Part shown: piece by piece, positions 16,702-26,207 of the stretch
Layout of the letters: each line of letters begins with the position of its first letter
Position numbering within the stretch: position 1 is the stretch's first letter
DNA from: CAVOEB01 sp965249645
Lineage (GTDB): Bacteria > Pseudomonadota > Alphaproteobacteria > UBA828 > JAPUJA01
Length of the DNA stretch: 64,000 nt
Assembly (NCBI GenBank): GCA_965249645.1
Contig: CBDFML010000012.1
Location: 1,364,001-1,428,000, forward strand
Reading direction: 5' to 3'
The notes under the pieces: model-generated
What the model was told of the DNA's origin: nothing
Databases searched by the model: none
What the model saw: the letters and a program-made list of their open reading frames with translations, nothing else
Position numbers and translations under genes: made by a program

Positions 16702-17841
16702 TCACTCCACCAGGCGATTGAATTTTGCCATCACCCCGCGCAGATCGTCGTGATCGATCGCAAGCACTGTCCGGTCGTCGCAGCCCGTCATCGTCTCGGC
16801 GGCGACCATCGCATTGATCACCGCTTCCTCGGTTGATTCGACTGTCCCCTGAAAGATCGGATCGAGCCATTCGTGCGGCGTGAACGCATAATTGCCAAAA
16901 TCCACCGGTTCACGGCGCGAATGGGAATTCGCCGTCGAGAAGGCGAGAAAGATATCGCCCGAGTAGTCGCTGCCCGGTGTTCCGGTGCGGCTTATGCCTA
17001 TCGCGATGCGCCGAGCCATGCGCTCGAGCTGGATCGGCAGCAACGGCGCATCGGTGCCGACGGCAACGATGATCGAGCCCTCATCATGGGTCCGGTAGGT
17101 TCCCTCCCTGAGAAACCGGCCGACCGGCACGCCCAGTACGGTGAACCAATCCCGCATTCCGAAGTTCGCCTGGACGAGGGCGGCCACGACGAACCATTCG
17201 CCGTTGATCTCGATGGATCGTGAGGCGGTTCCCGTGCCGCCCTTGAATTCATAGGCCGTCATTCCCGTCCCGCCGCCGACGTTGCCTTCGGCAATCGGTC
17301 CGGAGCTGGCAGCCTCGATCGCAGCGAAGACATGCTCTTCAGTCACGTGGAAGCCGTCGATATCGCTTAAATAACCGTCATAGGTTTCCGCGATCACCGG
17401 CATGGCCCAATTGTATTGGCCCCAGGATTGCGGGTCGTAATGCCGACGCATCCACTTTGCGCTCGCGTGGTGAGCGATGCCGAGCGAATGCGTATTCGTG
17501 ATGCACATCGGACCTGCGAAATAGCCGTAATCCCGCATCCAGTGCGCGGCGGTCATTTCGCCGCAACCGTTCAGCGAATAGGACGCCGCCCAGACGGGTT
17601 TGAGCTCGGGGCTCTTGCCCCGCGGCAGGATCGCCGTGACGCCGGTGCGCACGGGGCCCTGGCCCACGACACGGGCGCCGTCTCCGTCGATCAACGTCGT
17701 GTAGCCGACCTCGACGCCCGGAATGTCGGTAATGGAGTTGGTCGGCCCGCAAACGCCGGGAAACGGCAGGCCGAGGGCGCGGGCGCGGGGCCGCCCGCCC
17801 GCCTGATGGGTTTTCGGATCACTCACGATCGGCTTTCCCAT
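16702..17841 (-). CDS. P1-family (DmpA/BapA-like) autoprocessing aminopeptidase
   Basis: A 379-residue Ntn-hydrolase of the DmpA family, including L-aminopeptidase/D-esterase and beta-peptidyl aminopeptidases. Signature stretches are 'GPTNSITDIPGVEVGYTTL' near the N-terminus, CITNTHSLG, 'EGNVGGGTGMTAYEFKGG' and the GTASR segment where the family cleaves itself to create an N-terminal Ser/Thr nucleophile. The ATG at 17841 (MGKPIVSD) is chosen; a GTG two codons upstream is possible. It lies upstream of TMADH-like paralogue 2 on the same strand. An N-blocked or D-/beta-amino-acid amide substrate would fit, but is inference. Confidence 0.88.
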   Translation of the reverse strand: MGKPIVSDPKTHQAGGRPRARALGLPFPGVCGPTNSITDIPGVEVGYTTLIDGDGARVVGQGPVRTGVTAILPRGKSPELKPVWAASYSLNGCGEMTAAHWMRDYGYFAGPMCITNTHSLGIAHHASAKWMRRHYDPQSWGQYNWAMPVIAETYDGYLSDIDGFHVTEEHVFAAIEAASSGPIAEGNVGGGTGMTAYEFKGGTGTASRSIEINGEWFVVAALVQANFGMRDWFTVLGVPVGRFLREGTYRTHDEGSIIVAVGTDAPLLPIQLERMARRIAIGISRTGTPGSDYSGDIFLAFSTANSHSRREPVDFGNYAFTPHEWLDPIFQGTVESTEEAVINAMVAAETMTGCDDRTVLAIDHDDLRGVMAKFNRLVE

Positions 17842-17876
17842 GCCCACACAATGGGGTGCTGCACGCTCAACGGCCC

Positions 17877-17966
17877 TGTTCCACGGTTAATGCCACTCGT
17901 CAGTTTAGACCATGTTCGCTATTCGACGTGCGGCGATAAATCCGCCTCCGCCAGGAACGAAGGTCG
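17877..17966. repeat. Dispersed intergenic repeat, copy 2
   Basis: It resembles 5469-5558 in the same orientation (shared blocks such as acggtt, ctcgtca, accatg, gtggcgat/gcggcgat, cgcctcc). It occupies most of the 195-base spacer between the small SDR and the P1-peptidase gene. No coding function is apparent. Confidence 0.45.
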
Positions 17967-18036
17967 GGGCCGGTCTAGTAGAAGCCTGAGGTTGTGGACG
18001 CGTCGGCCTTTGACAACACAAAAGCGGATGGCGCCA

Positions 18037-18645
18037 TCAGGCGTCGACATAGATAACTTCGCCGTTGAGAAAGCCGTCGACGGCGCGTTCAAAGGCCTTG
18101 CCGACCAGGCGGCCCGGAACCGGCTCAAACCCGGGCATTAATTCCCCGTATGCCTCCCAGGATTCTTCCAGGATCGTCGGGTTAACGACATTGACGCGAA
18201 TGCCGCGGGGCATCTCCAAACCGGCGCATTTTACGAAGGTATCGATGGCCCCGCTGGTCACGGCGTCGGCGATGGCGTGGGGGACCGGTTTCTGATTGAG
18301 GATGCCCGAAACCAGCGTAAAGGAGCCGCCGTCGGCGATGTATTCTGCGCCGATTCGAACCAGATTGATCTGGCCCATCATCTTGCTCGCAATCGAGGTC
18401 ATCCATTGTTGTTCGGTCATCTCGCAGACGGGGGCGTACTCGCAGACACCCGCCGTATTCACGACGGCGTCGAATTCTCCGACCTGCTCGAATAATTTCC
18501 GAATCGATGCTTCGTCGGTGATATCGACCTCATAATCGCAACCCTGGCCCGAGCGACTTGCCGTAATGACCTTGTGGTTTCCCAACCCGGTAAGCGCCGC
18601 CTGCCCCATCATGCCCTTGGCGCCGATAAGAATGATCGTTTTCAT
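18037..18645 (-). CDS. Short, atypical SDR (NAD(P)-binding) protein
   Basis: A 202-residue Rossmann protein, shorter than classical SDRs (about 250). The nucleotide-binding motif is IGAKGMMG (7-14) and NTAGV (68-72) is conserved. The catalytic YxxxK is missing: the corresponding segment reads HAIADAVTSGAID. This matches the small SDR subgroup without the standard Tyr/Lys pair. It starts 23 bases after the stop of TMADH-like paralogue 3, so it is probably the third gene of an operon with paralogues 4 and 3. Activity on an oxidised amine-derived product is possible but unproven. Confidence 0.8.
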   Translation of the reverse strand: MKTIILIGAKGMMGQAALTGLGNHKVITASRSGQGCDYEVDITDEASIRKLFEQVGEFDAVVNTAGVCEYAPVCEMTEQQWMTSIASKMMGQINLVRIGAEYIADGGSFTLVSGILNQKPVPHAIADAVTSGAIDTFVKCAGLEMPRGIRVNVVNPTILEESWEAYGELMPGFEPVPGRLVGKAFERAVDGFLNGEVIYVDA

Positions 18646-18668
18646 GAGAGCTCTCCCAGTCCTATTTT

Positions 18669-20843
18669 TTAGCGATTAAGCGTCGGCATGGTGTCGTCGC
18701 CCCAGATGCGCCGCTCGCGGATGTAGGGCAGCGGCTTCATGGGATCGACGCTTTCGAATTCGCGGGCCAGGCGGTGGCCCTGCCAGACGGCGCCTTGCGG
18801 AATGCCCGGCGCATAGCAGTCGCCCACCGCATAGACCGCCCGGACCTGGTGCGCCGCCCAGTCTTGCGAGCGGGCTTTCAACTCGCGGTACAGGGCATCG
18901 TTGGGTTGCCTCGCAGTGACCAGAACAAGGCTGTCGCATTCGAGCGGCTCGCTTTCGCCGAGCGAGCGGCGCGGGTTTTCTCCGACGACCGGCGGCAGGG
19001 TCGGAACGGCTGCCTCGTCGTAGACGTGATAGGCGTAGAGCGTGAGTGCGTTGCCCGTTTCAATGCGCTCGACCCAATGATTGGCCCGGAGCGTAATGCC
19101 GACCTCGCGGATGCGCCGCTGAACGTTATCGCCTTCGAGCGTGTAGTCGCAAAACTCGGCTGCCCGGGCATCGGGCGTAATCAGGGTGACCCGCTTGCCA
19201 GCCGCGGCCAAATGCTCCGCCATGCCGATCCCCGTGAAATAGCCATCGGCATCGAGCACGCAGATCCGCTCGCCGGTTTGTGCCCCCGCCATCACCTGCT
19301 CGGGCGTGAGAACGCGCAAATCATCCGCGACCACGCCCGGCAGGGGTGCCCGGTTGATGGCCGAGAGGCCGTCGCTCCGCCAGCGCGCGCCGGTGGCGAT
19401 GATGACCTTGTCCGCGCCGTAGCCCAGCACGTCGTCGGCGCTCATTTCCCCGACCCCGGTATGAAGCTCGACGCTTGAGAGCTTGGCAATCTGGGTCACG
19501 CGCCAGGAGACGATGCGGCCCCATTCCGCGAGGCCGGGGTAGCGCATGACGTCCCGGATCGTTCCGCCGGGTTCGGCTTTTGCCTCGCATAGATGCACGT
19601 CATAGTTTTGTTCGCCCAACACCCGGGCACATTCGAGGCCAGCCGGACCGGCGCCCACGACGAGGACGGAACAGGGCTCGGCAGCCGGTGCGAACTTTTC
19701 GGGGTGCCAGCCCCGGCGGTATTCCTCCAGTACCGTCGCGTTCTGAGTGCACAGCAACGGACGCTGCTGGTGGAAACTGGCAACGCAGATGTTGCAGCCG
19801 ATGCATTCGCGGATGTCGTCGAACCGGCCCTCCTCGATCTTGCGGGGCAGGAAGGGATCGGCGATCGAGGGCCGGGCCGCGCCGATCAAATCCGCCTCGC
19901 CGTTCCGGATTGCGGCGAGCATGTCGTCGGGCGAGGTCAGCCGACCGACCTGGACGACGGGTGCACGCACGACCCCTTTTACTGCCTTGGCCGCCCAGCC
20001 GAGCCAGTGGGACTTGTAAAAGCGCGACGGCCCGGAATCGTCACCCCAGGCTTCAGCGTCGGAAACCTTGACGTCCCACAGATCGCACAGGCCGTGTCGA
20101 TCGACGACTTCTGCAAAGCGCAGGTTTTCGGGCAGCTCGACGCCGCCCGGCCCACGCAAATTGTCCGCTGAATAACGCAGACCGAGAGAGCATTCACCGC
20201 CAATCGCAGTTTTCAACGCCTCGAGCAATTCGAGCCAAAAGCGGGCGCGGTTTTCGAACGAGCCGCCGTAACCGTCGGTCCGATGATTGTGAGTGGGCAT
20301 GAAAAACTGGGTCGGCAGGTCGGAATCGGAGCATTCGAGCTCTATATGGTCGAAGCCCGCATCCCGTGCCCGATTCGCTGCCGCGACGTAATCCCCGATC
20401 ACGTCGGCGATGTCCGCCTCGTCCATTTCGTGGGCGTAGATCGAGCTGTAACCGCTGGGAAAACCGCCGCTCGGCCCACGCGGTACGGCGTTGCCCTCCC
20501 CCCCGGAGGCGAAACTGCCACCGGCCCACAATTCGACGCCAGCAAGCGCGCCGTGAGCATGGACCGCGTCGCACATGGCGCGCAAGTTGATGATATCGCC
20601 GTCATCCCACAGCCGGGCGCTCAAGAACGGGCCGTCGTCGTTTTCGGGGCTGATCGAGCAATATTCGGTGTTCACGACGGCCCAGCCGCCTTCGGCCTTC
20701 ATGCCGCGAAATGCGGCTTGGGCGCCGGGCCGATCGGAGCCTGCGTCGTTGCAGTGAGGCACCGCATAAAACCGGTTCTTCGCGCTGTGGGGGCCGATCC
20801 GTACCGGCTCGAAGAGCGCGTCGTATTTCGAATCGCGCGCCAT
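18669..20843 (-). CDS. TMADH-like flavoprotein (paralogue 3)
   Basis: A 724-residue, full-length trimethylamine-dehydrogenase-family protein with FMN-anchoring Cys31 (VPHC), the 4Fe-4S motif CIGCNICVASF..C, and ADP/FAD Rossmann motifs (VLVVGAGPAGLECARVLG). The catalytic Tyr169-x2-His172 of TMADH is replaced by Glu and Asp (IELECSDSDLP), and Trp355 by Phe. Tyr60 and the Trp264/Asp267 region (EAWGDDSGPSRF) remain. The pocket is thus more acidic than in TMADH, suggesting a different, perhaps polar or cationic substrate. It lies 29 bases downstream of paralogue 4, from which it probably arose by tandem duplication. Confidence 0.88.
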   Translation of the reverse strand: MARDSKYDALFEPVRIGPHSAKNRFYAVPHCNDAGSDRPGAQAAFRGMKAEGGWAVVNTEYCSISPENDDGPFLSARLWDDGDIINLRAMCDAVHAHGALAGVELWAGGSFASGGEGNAVPRGPSGGFPSGYSSIYAHEMDEADIADVIGDYVAAANRARDAGFDHIELECSDSDLPTQFFMPTHNHRTDGYGGSFENRARFWLELLEALKTAIGGECSLGLRYSADNLRGPGGVELPENLRFAEVVDRHGLCDLWDVKVSDAEAWGDDSGPSRFYKSHWLGWAAKAVKGVVRAPVVQVGRLTSPDDMLAAIRNGEADLIGAARPSIADPFLPRKIEEGRFDDIRECIGCNICVASFHQQRPLLCTQNATVLEEYRRGWHPEKFAPAAEPCSVLVVGAGPAGLECARVLGEQNYDVHLCEAKAEPGGTIRDVMRYPGLAEWGRIVSWRVTQIAKLSSVELHTGVGEMSADDVLGYGADKVIIATGARWRSDGLSAINRAPLPGVVADDLRVLTPEQVMAGAQTGERICVLDADGYFTGIGMAEHLAAAGKRVTLITPDARAAEFCDYTLEGDNVQRRIREVGITLRANHWVERIETGNALTLYAYHVYDEAAVPTLPPVVGENPRRSLGESEPLECDSLVLVTARQPNDALYRELKARSQDWAAHQVRAVYAVGDCYAPGIPQGAVWQGHRLAREFESVDPMKPLPYIRERRIWGDDTMPTLNR

Positions 20844-20872
20844 GGCGTGATTCCCTTTTGCTGCAGCGCCCT

Positions 20873-23047
20873 CTAGCCGGCCAGTGTCGGCATGGTGTCG
20901 TCGCCCCAGATGCGCCGCTCGCGGATGTAGGGCAGCGGCTTCATGGGATCGGCGCTTTCGAACTCACGCGCAATGCGGTGACCCTCCCAGATGCAGAGCT
21001 GGGGAATGCGCGGGCTGTAGCAATCGCCGATGTGATAGATCCCGGCGATGTCATTCCCGGCCCACTCGGCCTCGCGGGCTTTGAGCGCCTTGAACAGCCC
21101 GCCGTTGGAGCTGCGTGCGGTGACCAGAATGACCGTGTCGCAATCGAGGTCGGTGACCGCGTCGCTCTCTTTTCGCGGGTTCTGGCCCGGGGTCGGTGGC
21201 ATCTGGATCTTGTAGCCGTCGCGATAGACGTTGAAGGCAACCACCCTGGTCGCGTTGCCCGCCTCGATGCGCTCGGCCCAGTGGTTGCCGAGCACGGCGA
21301 TATTCTTCTCGACCAGCATGCGCTGCACGTTATCGCCTTCGAGCGTGAACTCGGTGTAGTAGGAGGCCGCCGGCTTGTCGGTGAGCATGGTGACCTGCTT
21401 GCCCTGATCGGCCATCAGTTCGGCCATGCCGAGGCCGGTGAAGTAGCCGTCGGAATCGATCACCACCACCCGCTCGCCCGTCTCCTTGCCCGCCATCACC
21501 TGCTCGGGCGTGCAAATCTGGGGTTGTGACGCATCGGCGCCGGGAATGGCGGCGTGGGTGACGCCGGACATGCCGTCGTCGCGCCAATGGGCGCCCGCTG
21601 CGACGACGACCTTGTCGGCGCCGTAGGAGAGCACGTCGTCAGCCGACATCTCTCCGATGCCGGTGTGGACCTCGACGGTCTTGAGCTTGTCGAGCTGGAT
21701 CTGGCGGTAAGAAACGATGCGCCCCCATTCGGCGAGGCCGGGATAGCGCATGACGTTCTTGATGTTGCCGCCCAGTTCGCCGTCGGCCTCGCGTAAGTGT
21801 ACGTCGTAGCCGCGCATGCCGAGAACGCGCGTGCACTCGAGCCCGGCGGGACCGCCGCCGACGACGAGCACGGAGCAGGGATCGGCGGCCTTGTCAAACT
21901 TTTCGGGGTGCCAGCCGCGACGGTATTCTTCCATCGCGGTTGCGTTCTGGGTACACGCCATGGGCGCGCCGATCCAGAAGCGCGAGACGCAGATGTTACA
22001 GCCGATACATTCGCGGATGTCTTCGTTGCGCCCTTCCTCGATCTTCTTGGGCAGGAAGGGATCGGCGATCGAGGGCCGCGCGCCGCCGATCATGTCACAT
22101 TCGCCAGTTCGGATCGCGTCGGCCATGTCGTCGGGACTGGTGAAGCGCCCGACCTGGACGACCGGCACCGAGGCGACCGCTTTGACCGCGCTCGTCGCCC
22201 AGCCCTGGTTGTGCGCCTTGAAGAAGCGCGAGGGCCCGGAATCGTTGCCCCAGCCGTTATAGTCCGCGACCTTGACGTCCCACAGATCGCACAAGCCGCG
22301 GGCCTCGACCATCTCGACGAAGCGCACGCCCTTTTCGAGATCGAAGCCGTCGGGGCCGTGCAGGGCATCGACAGAATAGCGATTGCCCACGGCGCAGTCG
22401 GCGCCGACGCCCTCTTTCAAGGCGTCGAGAAGCTCGAGCCAGAAACGCGCCCGATTCTCGAACGAGCCACCATATTCGTCGGTGCGGTGGTTGAATTCCT
22501 CGATCAGGAACTGGAGCGGCAGGTGGGAATCCGAGCCGATGAGTTCGATATAGTCGAACCCTGCGCCGCGCCCGCGCTTGGCTGCCTCGACATAGAGCCG
22601 GATAACTTCCTTGATGTCGTCGTGATCCATCTCGTGGGAATAATTCTGGGTGTCGTGGCCGTTGGGGTATTCGCTCGGGCCGCGCTGGGGAGCGAAGGAT
22701 TCGAGACCCTGGGCATAGCCGCCGCCGTACCAGAGCTGGACGCCGGCCAAGCCGTCATGGCTGTGGATCAGGTCGCACATGGCGCGCAGGTTGATGATGT
22801 CGCCGTCGTCCCACAGGCGGGCGCTGGTGTGAGGCGAATCGTCGGTATCGGGGCTGACCGAGCAATATTCGGTGCAGGCGACGGCCCAGCCGCCTTCGAC
22901 CTTCATGGCCCGGAAATGCGCCTGGGTGCCGACCCGGTCGGAGCCTGCGTTGTTACAGTGGGGCACGCCGAAAAACCGGTTCCGCGCGGTTTTCGGACCG
23001 ATCTTGATGGGCTCGAACAGGCAATCGTATTTGGCGTCGCGTGCCAT
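20873..23047 (-). CDS. TMADH-like flavoprotein (paralogue 4)
   Basis: A 724-residue protein starting MARDAKYDCLFEP; the ATG at 23047 has GGGGAG eight bases upstream. FMN-linking Cys31, the 4Fe-4S motif CIGCNICVSRF..C and two nucleotide-binding motifs are intact. As in paralogue 2, the TMADH Tyr169 and His172 positions are Ile and Asp (ELIGSDSHLP) and Trp355 is Phe, while Tyr60 and GWGNDSGPSRF are kept. It is close to paralogue 2 in the pocket, so the intact gene may cover whatever the interrupted gene did. It is the first gene of an apparent operon with paralogue 3 and a short SDR. Confidence 0.88.
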   Translation of the reverse strand: MARDAKYDCLFEPIKIGPKTARNRFFGVPHCNNAGSDRVGTQAHFRAMKVEGGWAVACTEYCSVSPDTDDSPHTSARLWDDGDIINLRAMCDLIHSHDGLAGVQLWYGGGYAQGLESFAPQRGPSEYPNGHDTQNYSHEMDHDDIKEVIRLYVEAAKRGRGAGFDYIELIGSDSHLPLQFLIEEFNHRTDEYGGSFENRARFWLELLDALKEGVGADCAVGNRYSVDALHGPDGFDLEKGVRFVEMVEARGLCDLWDVKVADYNGWGNDSGPSRFFKAHNQGWATSAVKAVASVPVVQVGRFTSPDDMADAIRTGECDMIGGARPSIADPFLPKKIEEGRNEDIRECIGCNICVSRFWIGAPMACTQNATAMEEYRRGWHPEKFDKAADPCSVLVVGGGPAGLECTRVLGMRGYDVHLREADGELGGNIKNVMRYPGLAEWGRIVSYRQIQLDKLKTVEVHTGIGEMSADDVLSYGADKVVVAAGAHWRDDGMSGVTHAAIPGADASQPQICTPEQVMAGKETGERVVVIDSDGYFTGLGMAELMADQGKQVTMLTDKPAASYYTEFTLEGDNVQRMLVEKNIAVLGNHWAERIEAGNATRVVAFNVYRDGYKIQMPPTPGQNPRKESDAVTDLDCDTVILVTARSSNGGLFKALKAREAEWAGNDIAGIYHIGDCYSPRIPQLCIWEGHRIAREFESADPMKPLPYIRERRIWGDDTMPTLAG

Positions 23048-23181
23048 GGATTTTCTCCCCAAACTGACCGGCAAACTGGCGGTTTTTATCGTTGACGCCT
23101 AGGATAACGCTCCAAGCCGCCGCGGGCAAAGAGGGAAAGTGGGCCGTTATTGTCGCCGCCCGGCGGGCGATTGGGCCCGGT

Positions 23182-24789
23182 TCAGGTTTTTTCGGACACC
23201 AGGCCGTCGAGCGCGGGCCGGGCGCGGGCGATTACGTCGGCCCAGTTGCCGGGTTCGTGCTGGCGAAACAGCCGCATGGTGGGATACCACGGGCTGTCGT
23301 CGCGCCCGTGGAGCCAGCGCCAGTCGGCGGGATTGGAGAGCAGAAGATAGATCGGCCTGCCCAGCGCGTCCGCAAGGTGAGGCACCGAGGTGTCGGTACC
23401 GATAACCAGATCGAGAGCCTCGATCGCGGCCGCCGTGTCGGCGAAATCGCCCAAGCGCGGGGCGAGATCGGTGATCCGGCCGGCGAACGGGGAGCCTGCG
23501 AGTTCGTCCGCGAGCGGCCCCTTCTGCAGGCTGAAGAAGGCCGCGCCCGGGCACTCGAGCACGGGTGCGAGATCGTCGAGCGCGCAGCGCCGCCGCGGGT
23601 TGTAGGCATAGGTGACGCTGCCCGACCAGACCAGCCCGACCTTGAGCATGCCGGGCGGCGCATCAAGCGTGAAGGGCGCACCGGTTGGCGGGCGGAGATA
23701 GGGCAGTTCGGCGGGCACGGTTTTAAGCGTCGTGCCGAACAGCGCCGGCAGGCTGACCAGCGAGGCATGACAATCAAACGCAAGGTCGCCGGCGAGCTCC
23801 GTGACCAGCGCATCGATTCCGGGCAAGGATGCGAACAGCCGCTCGAGTGGCGGGGGGCAGAGCAACAGGACGCGCCCCGCGCCCTGCCCCGCGACCCGGG
23901 GAATGTAGCGAGCGAACTGGATCGCATCACCCGCGCCCTGTTCGGTGTGGAGCAGAAGAGTGCGGCCCGAGAGATCGCCGCCATCCCACGGCGGCTGGGA
24001 CACGGGCAGCCGACCCTTGCCCGAAAAGCGTGCGGGATCCGCCGCATACTGGGCGAAGCGCGCGGCCTCGTACTCGACAAAGCCGGCACCCAGATCGCCC
24101 GCCGTCAGAAGCGTCAGCGACCGGTTATAGCGCGCCGTAATGTTGTTGGGTTCGAGTTTCAACGCCGCCTCGAACGCCGCGACTGCTGCATCAAGACGCC
24201 CCCCATCGCGCAGCACATTGCCCAGCGAGGTATGAGGTTCGCCATCGCCCGGCGCGGCGTCGAGCGCTTCGCGCAATGCCGCTTCCGCCTCATCGAGACG
24301 GCCCAGGGTACGGAGTGCGCTGCCCAGCCCCTTGTTCGCGCCTGCAAAATCCGGGTGCGCGACCCGCAGGGCCCGGAAACGCTCGACGGCAGCCTCGGCC
24401 TTGCCGTGCTTTAGCAACGCGACGCCGTGATTGAACGCGCAGTCGGGAGTGCCCGGAAAGCGATTCGCCGCCCCCTCGTAATGGACGACGGCCTCGTCGA
24501 GTCGCCCGGATTCGACGAGCAAGACACCCAACTCGAGCACGGCGGGCATGGCCTCGGGCCGGCGCGAAAGCAGATGGCGCAAGGCATCGATGGCGGCGCT
24601 GCGCTTGCCCTGGGCACGGCAGGCCGCGGCATGGAGCAACAACGCGTCGGCCTGGTCGGGAAGCTGGTCGAGAATCTGGCGGGAAATCGCCTCGGCGTCG
24701 GCGCCACGCCCGTCGCGCAGGCGCTCGCGCACGAGTTCGAGCGCTTCGGGCAAGGCCAGGTCGCGGCTGTCGATCGGTGGATCAGTCAT
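23182..24789 (-). CDS. TPR protein with C-terminal GT9-like glycosyltransferase fold
   Basis: A 535-residue soluble protein. About six TPR-like repeats fill residues 1-280 ('DEAEAALREALDAAPGDGEP', 'LDAAVAAFEAALKLEPNN'). The C-terminal half resembles the heptosyltransferase-like domain found in TPR glycosyltransferases ('LLLHTEQGAGDAIQFARYIP', LKVGLVWSG, LDLVIGTDTSVPHLADALG, RDDSPWYPTMRLFRQ). The ATG at 24789 overlaps the end of the upstream CoA-ligase gene by eight bases (ATGACTGA), so translation is coupled. A paralogue lies at 57761-59242. Such proteins often modify surface or flagellar proteins, but acceptor and donor are unknown here. Confidence 0.82.
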   Translation of the reverse strand: MTDPPIDSRDLALPEALELVRERLRDGRGADAEAISRQILDQLPDQADALLLHAAACRAQGKRSAAIDALRHLLSRRPEAMPAVLELGVLLVESGRLDEAVVHYEGAANRFPGTPDCAFNHGVALLKHGKAEAAVERFRALRVAHPDFAGANKGLGSALRTLGRLDEAEAALREALDAAPGDGEPHTSLGNVLRDGGRLDAAVAAFEAALKLEPNNITARYNRSLTLLTAGDLGAGFVEYEAARFAQYAADPARFSGKGRLPVSQPPWDGGDLSGRTLLLHTEQGAGDAIQFARYIPRVAGQGAGRVLLLCPPPLERLFASLPGIDALVTELAGDLAFDCHASLVSLPALFGTTLKTVPAELPYLRPPTGAPFTLDAPPGMLKVGLVWSGSVTYAYNPRRRCALDDLAPVLECPGAAFFSLQKGPLADELAGSPFAGRITDLAPRLGDFADTAAAIEALDLVIGTDTSVPHLADALGRPIYLLLSNPADWRWLHGRDDSPWYPTMRLFRQHEPGNWADVIARARPALDGLVSEKT

Positions 24790-26086
24790 CAGCCTCGCGG
24801 ATGACACGCCGGGTTTTGCCTTCGGAGCGCGGCAGGCTGAGCGGGGCAACGAGATGAACCTCCGCGCTGGCGCGGATTTCGGCGTTGATCGCAGCGGTGA
24901 CCGCCTCGCGAAGTTCGGGCGTGGTGGCCTGACCTTCGGCAAGCTCCGCCTCGACGGGCAGGCGGTCGTAAGGGCCTTTACCCCTGAGCCTGATGCGGTA
25001 TTCGCCGGAAAGCTCGGGAAAACCACCGAGCGCGAGACCGACCGCGTTGGGAAAGACGTTGATGCCGCGCACCACGACCATGTCGTCGCTGCGCCCGACG
25101 ACGCGGAATCGCGGGCCCGTGCGGCCGCAGGCGCAGGGCTCCGTGGCGGTGACGGTCAGGATGTCGCTGGTGCGAAAGCGCACCATCGGCTGGCACTCGC
25201 GATCGAGATGGGTCAGCACGAGCTCGCCTGTAACCCCGTCGCTCCAGTCGAGGGGCTCGCCGCTCTCGGGTTCGATCAACTCGGCGTAGAGCACGTCGGG
25301 AGCGTGAAAATGCAGGTCGGTCTCATGCTCGCATTGGCTCGCGAAGTTGCTGAACACGTCGGAGACGCCGTAATTCGCGTTGCGCGCGGCGAAACCCCAA
25401 ACGGATTCGAGGCGTTCGCGGAACGCCGGGTCGTCGAGCCCCGCTTCGCCGCCGAACAGAGCGAGTTTCAAGCCCAGGTCGCGGGGTGAGAGGTTGGGAA
25501 ATTTTTCGGCGATGACCTGTTCGAGCACCGCGGGATAGGACGGCGTGCAGTGGATCGCCGTGACGCCGACCTCCTGAATCGTGCGCACGAGCAGCTCGGT
25601 GCCACCGATCCCGAAAGGAATGACCGTAGCCCCAGCCGCCTCGAGGGTGGCGTGATCGGTGAAACCACCCATCCACATCTGGTAATTGAGACAATGAACG
25701 ATGCGGTGACCCGGCCTCAGCCCCGAAGCCCTGTGGGAGCGTGCGCCGATCTCCGCGGTCTGGACCGCGTCCGATGCGGAAAGCGCGATGTTCATGGCGC
25801 GGCCCGTGGTGCCCGAGGTGCGATGAAGCCGTGCGACCCGCTCGGTGGGCGTGGCGAGATAGTCGCCGAAAGGCGGGCTGACCATTTGCGATTCGCGCAG
25901 CATGACCTTGGTGGTAAAGGGAAGCCGGGCTAAATCGTCGAGCCGCTCGGGCGGGGCCGCGCCTTGCCAGAGCTCGCGATAGAACGGGGAATTCGCTTCC
26001 AGATGCGCGCGCTGGGCGGCCCAGCGATCCTCCCGCCAGCGGACGATCTGCTCGGCCGTCCAAAAGTCGGCCCCGGTCTCGGTCAT
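24782..26086 (-). CDS. Phenylacetate-CoA ligase-like (PaaK-type) adenylate-forming enzyme
   Basis: A 434-residue PaaK-type ligase. The ATP motif is RTSGTTGRAMNIALS, with 'GGEAGLDDPAFRERLESVWG', NYGVSD, 'RFRTSDILTVTATEPCACGR' and 'GRSDDMVVVRGINVFP' in order, and a typical PaaK C-terminus. The ATG at 26086 follows GGGGAG; a longer frame to 26137 adds an unconserved leader. It should activate an aromatic or other carboxylic acid as the CoA thioester. It is the first gene after livM on the same strand (121-base gap), suggesting the transporter and ligase handle the same acid. It is coupled to the downstream TPR-glycosyltransferase gene. Confidence 0.87.
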   Translation of the reverse strand: MTETGADFWTAEQIVRWREDRWAAQRAHLEANSPFYRELWQGAAPPERLDDLARLPFTTKVMLRESQMVSPPFGDYLATPTERVARLHRTSGTTGRAMNIALSASDAVQTAEIGARSHRASGLRPGHRIVHCLNYQMWMGGFTDHATLEAAGATVIPFGIGGTELLVRTIQEVGVTAIHCTPSYPAVLEQVIAEKFPNLSPRDLGLKLALFGGEAGLDDPAFRERLESVWGFAARNANYGVSDVFSNFASQCEHETDLHFHAPDVLYAELIEPESGEPLDWSDGVTGELVLTHLDRECQPMVRFRTSDILTVTATEPCACGRTGPRFRVVGRSDDMVVVRGINVFPNAVGLALGGFPELSGEYRIRLRGKGPYDRLPVEAELAEGQATTPELREAVTAAINAEIRASAEVHLVAPLSLPRSEGKTRRVIREADD

Positions 26087-26207
26087 GATACTCCCCCGCC
26101 CTCTCGAAGCATGCCTATAAAAATGCACCGCACGCACTGCTCGGGCCAGTCAATACGATACGAGAAAGTAAAAAGTGTGGCGAGCGCGGCGCGAATCCGT
26201 CAGGAAA

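Noticed and set aside
20844..20872. Terminator between TMADH-like paralogues 4 and 3
   Set aside because: Only 29 bases with no inverted repeat; the genes look co-transcribed.
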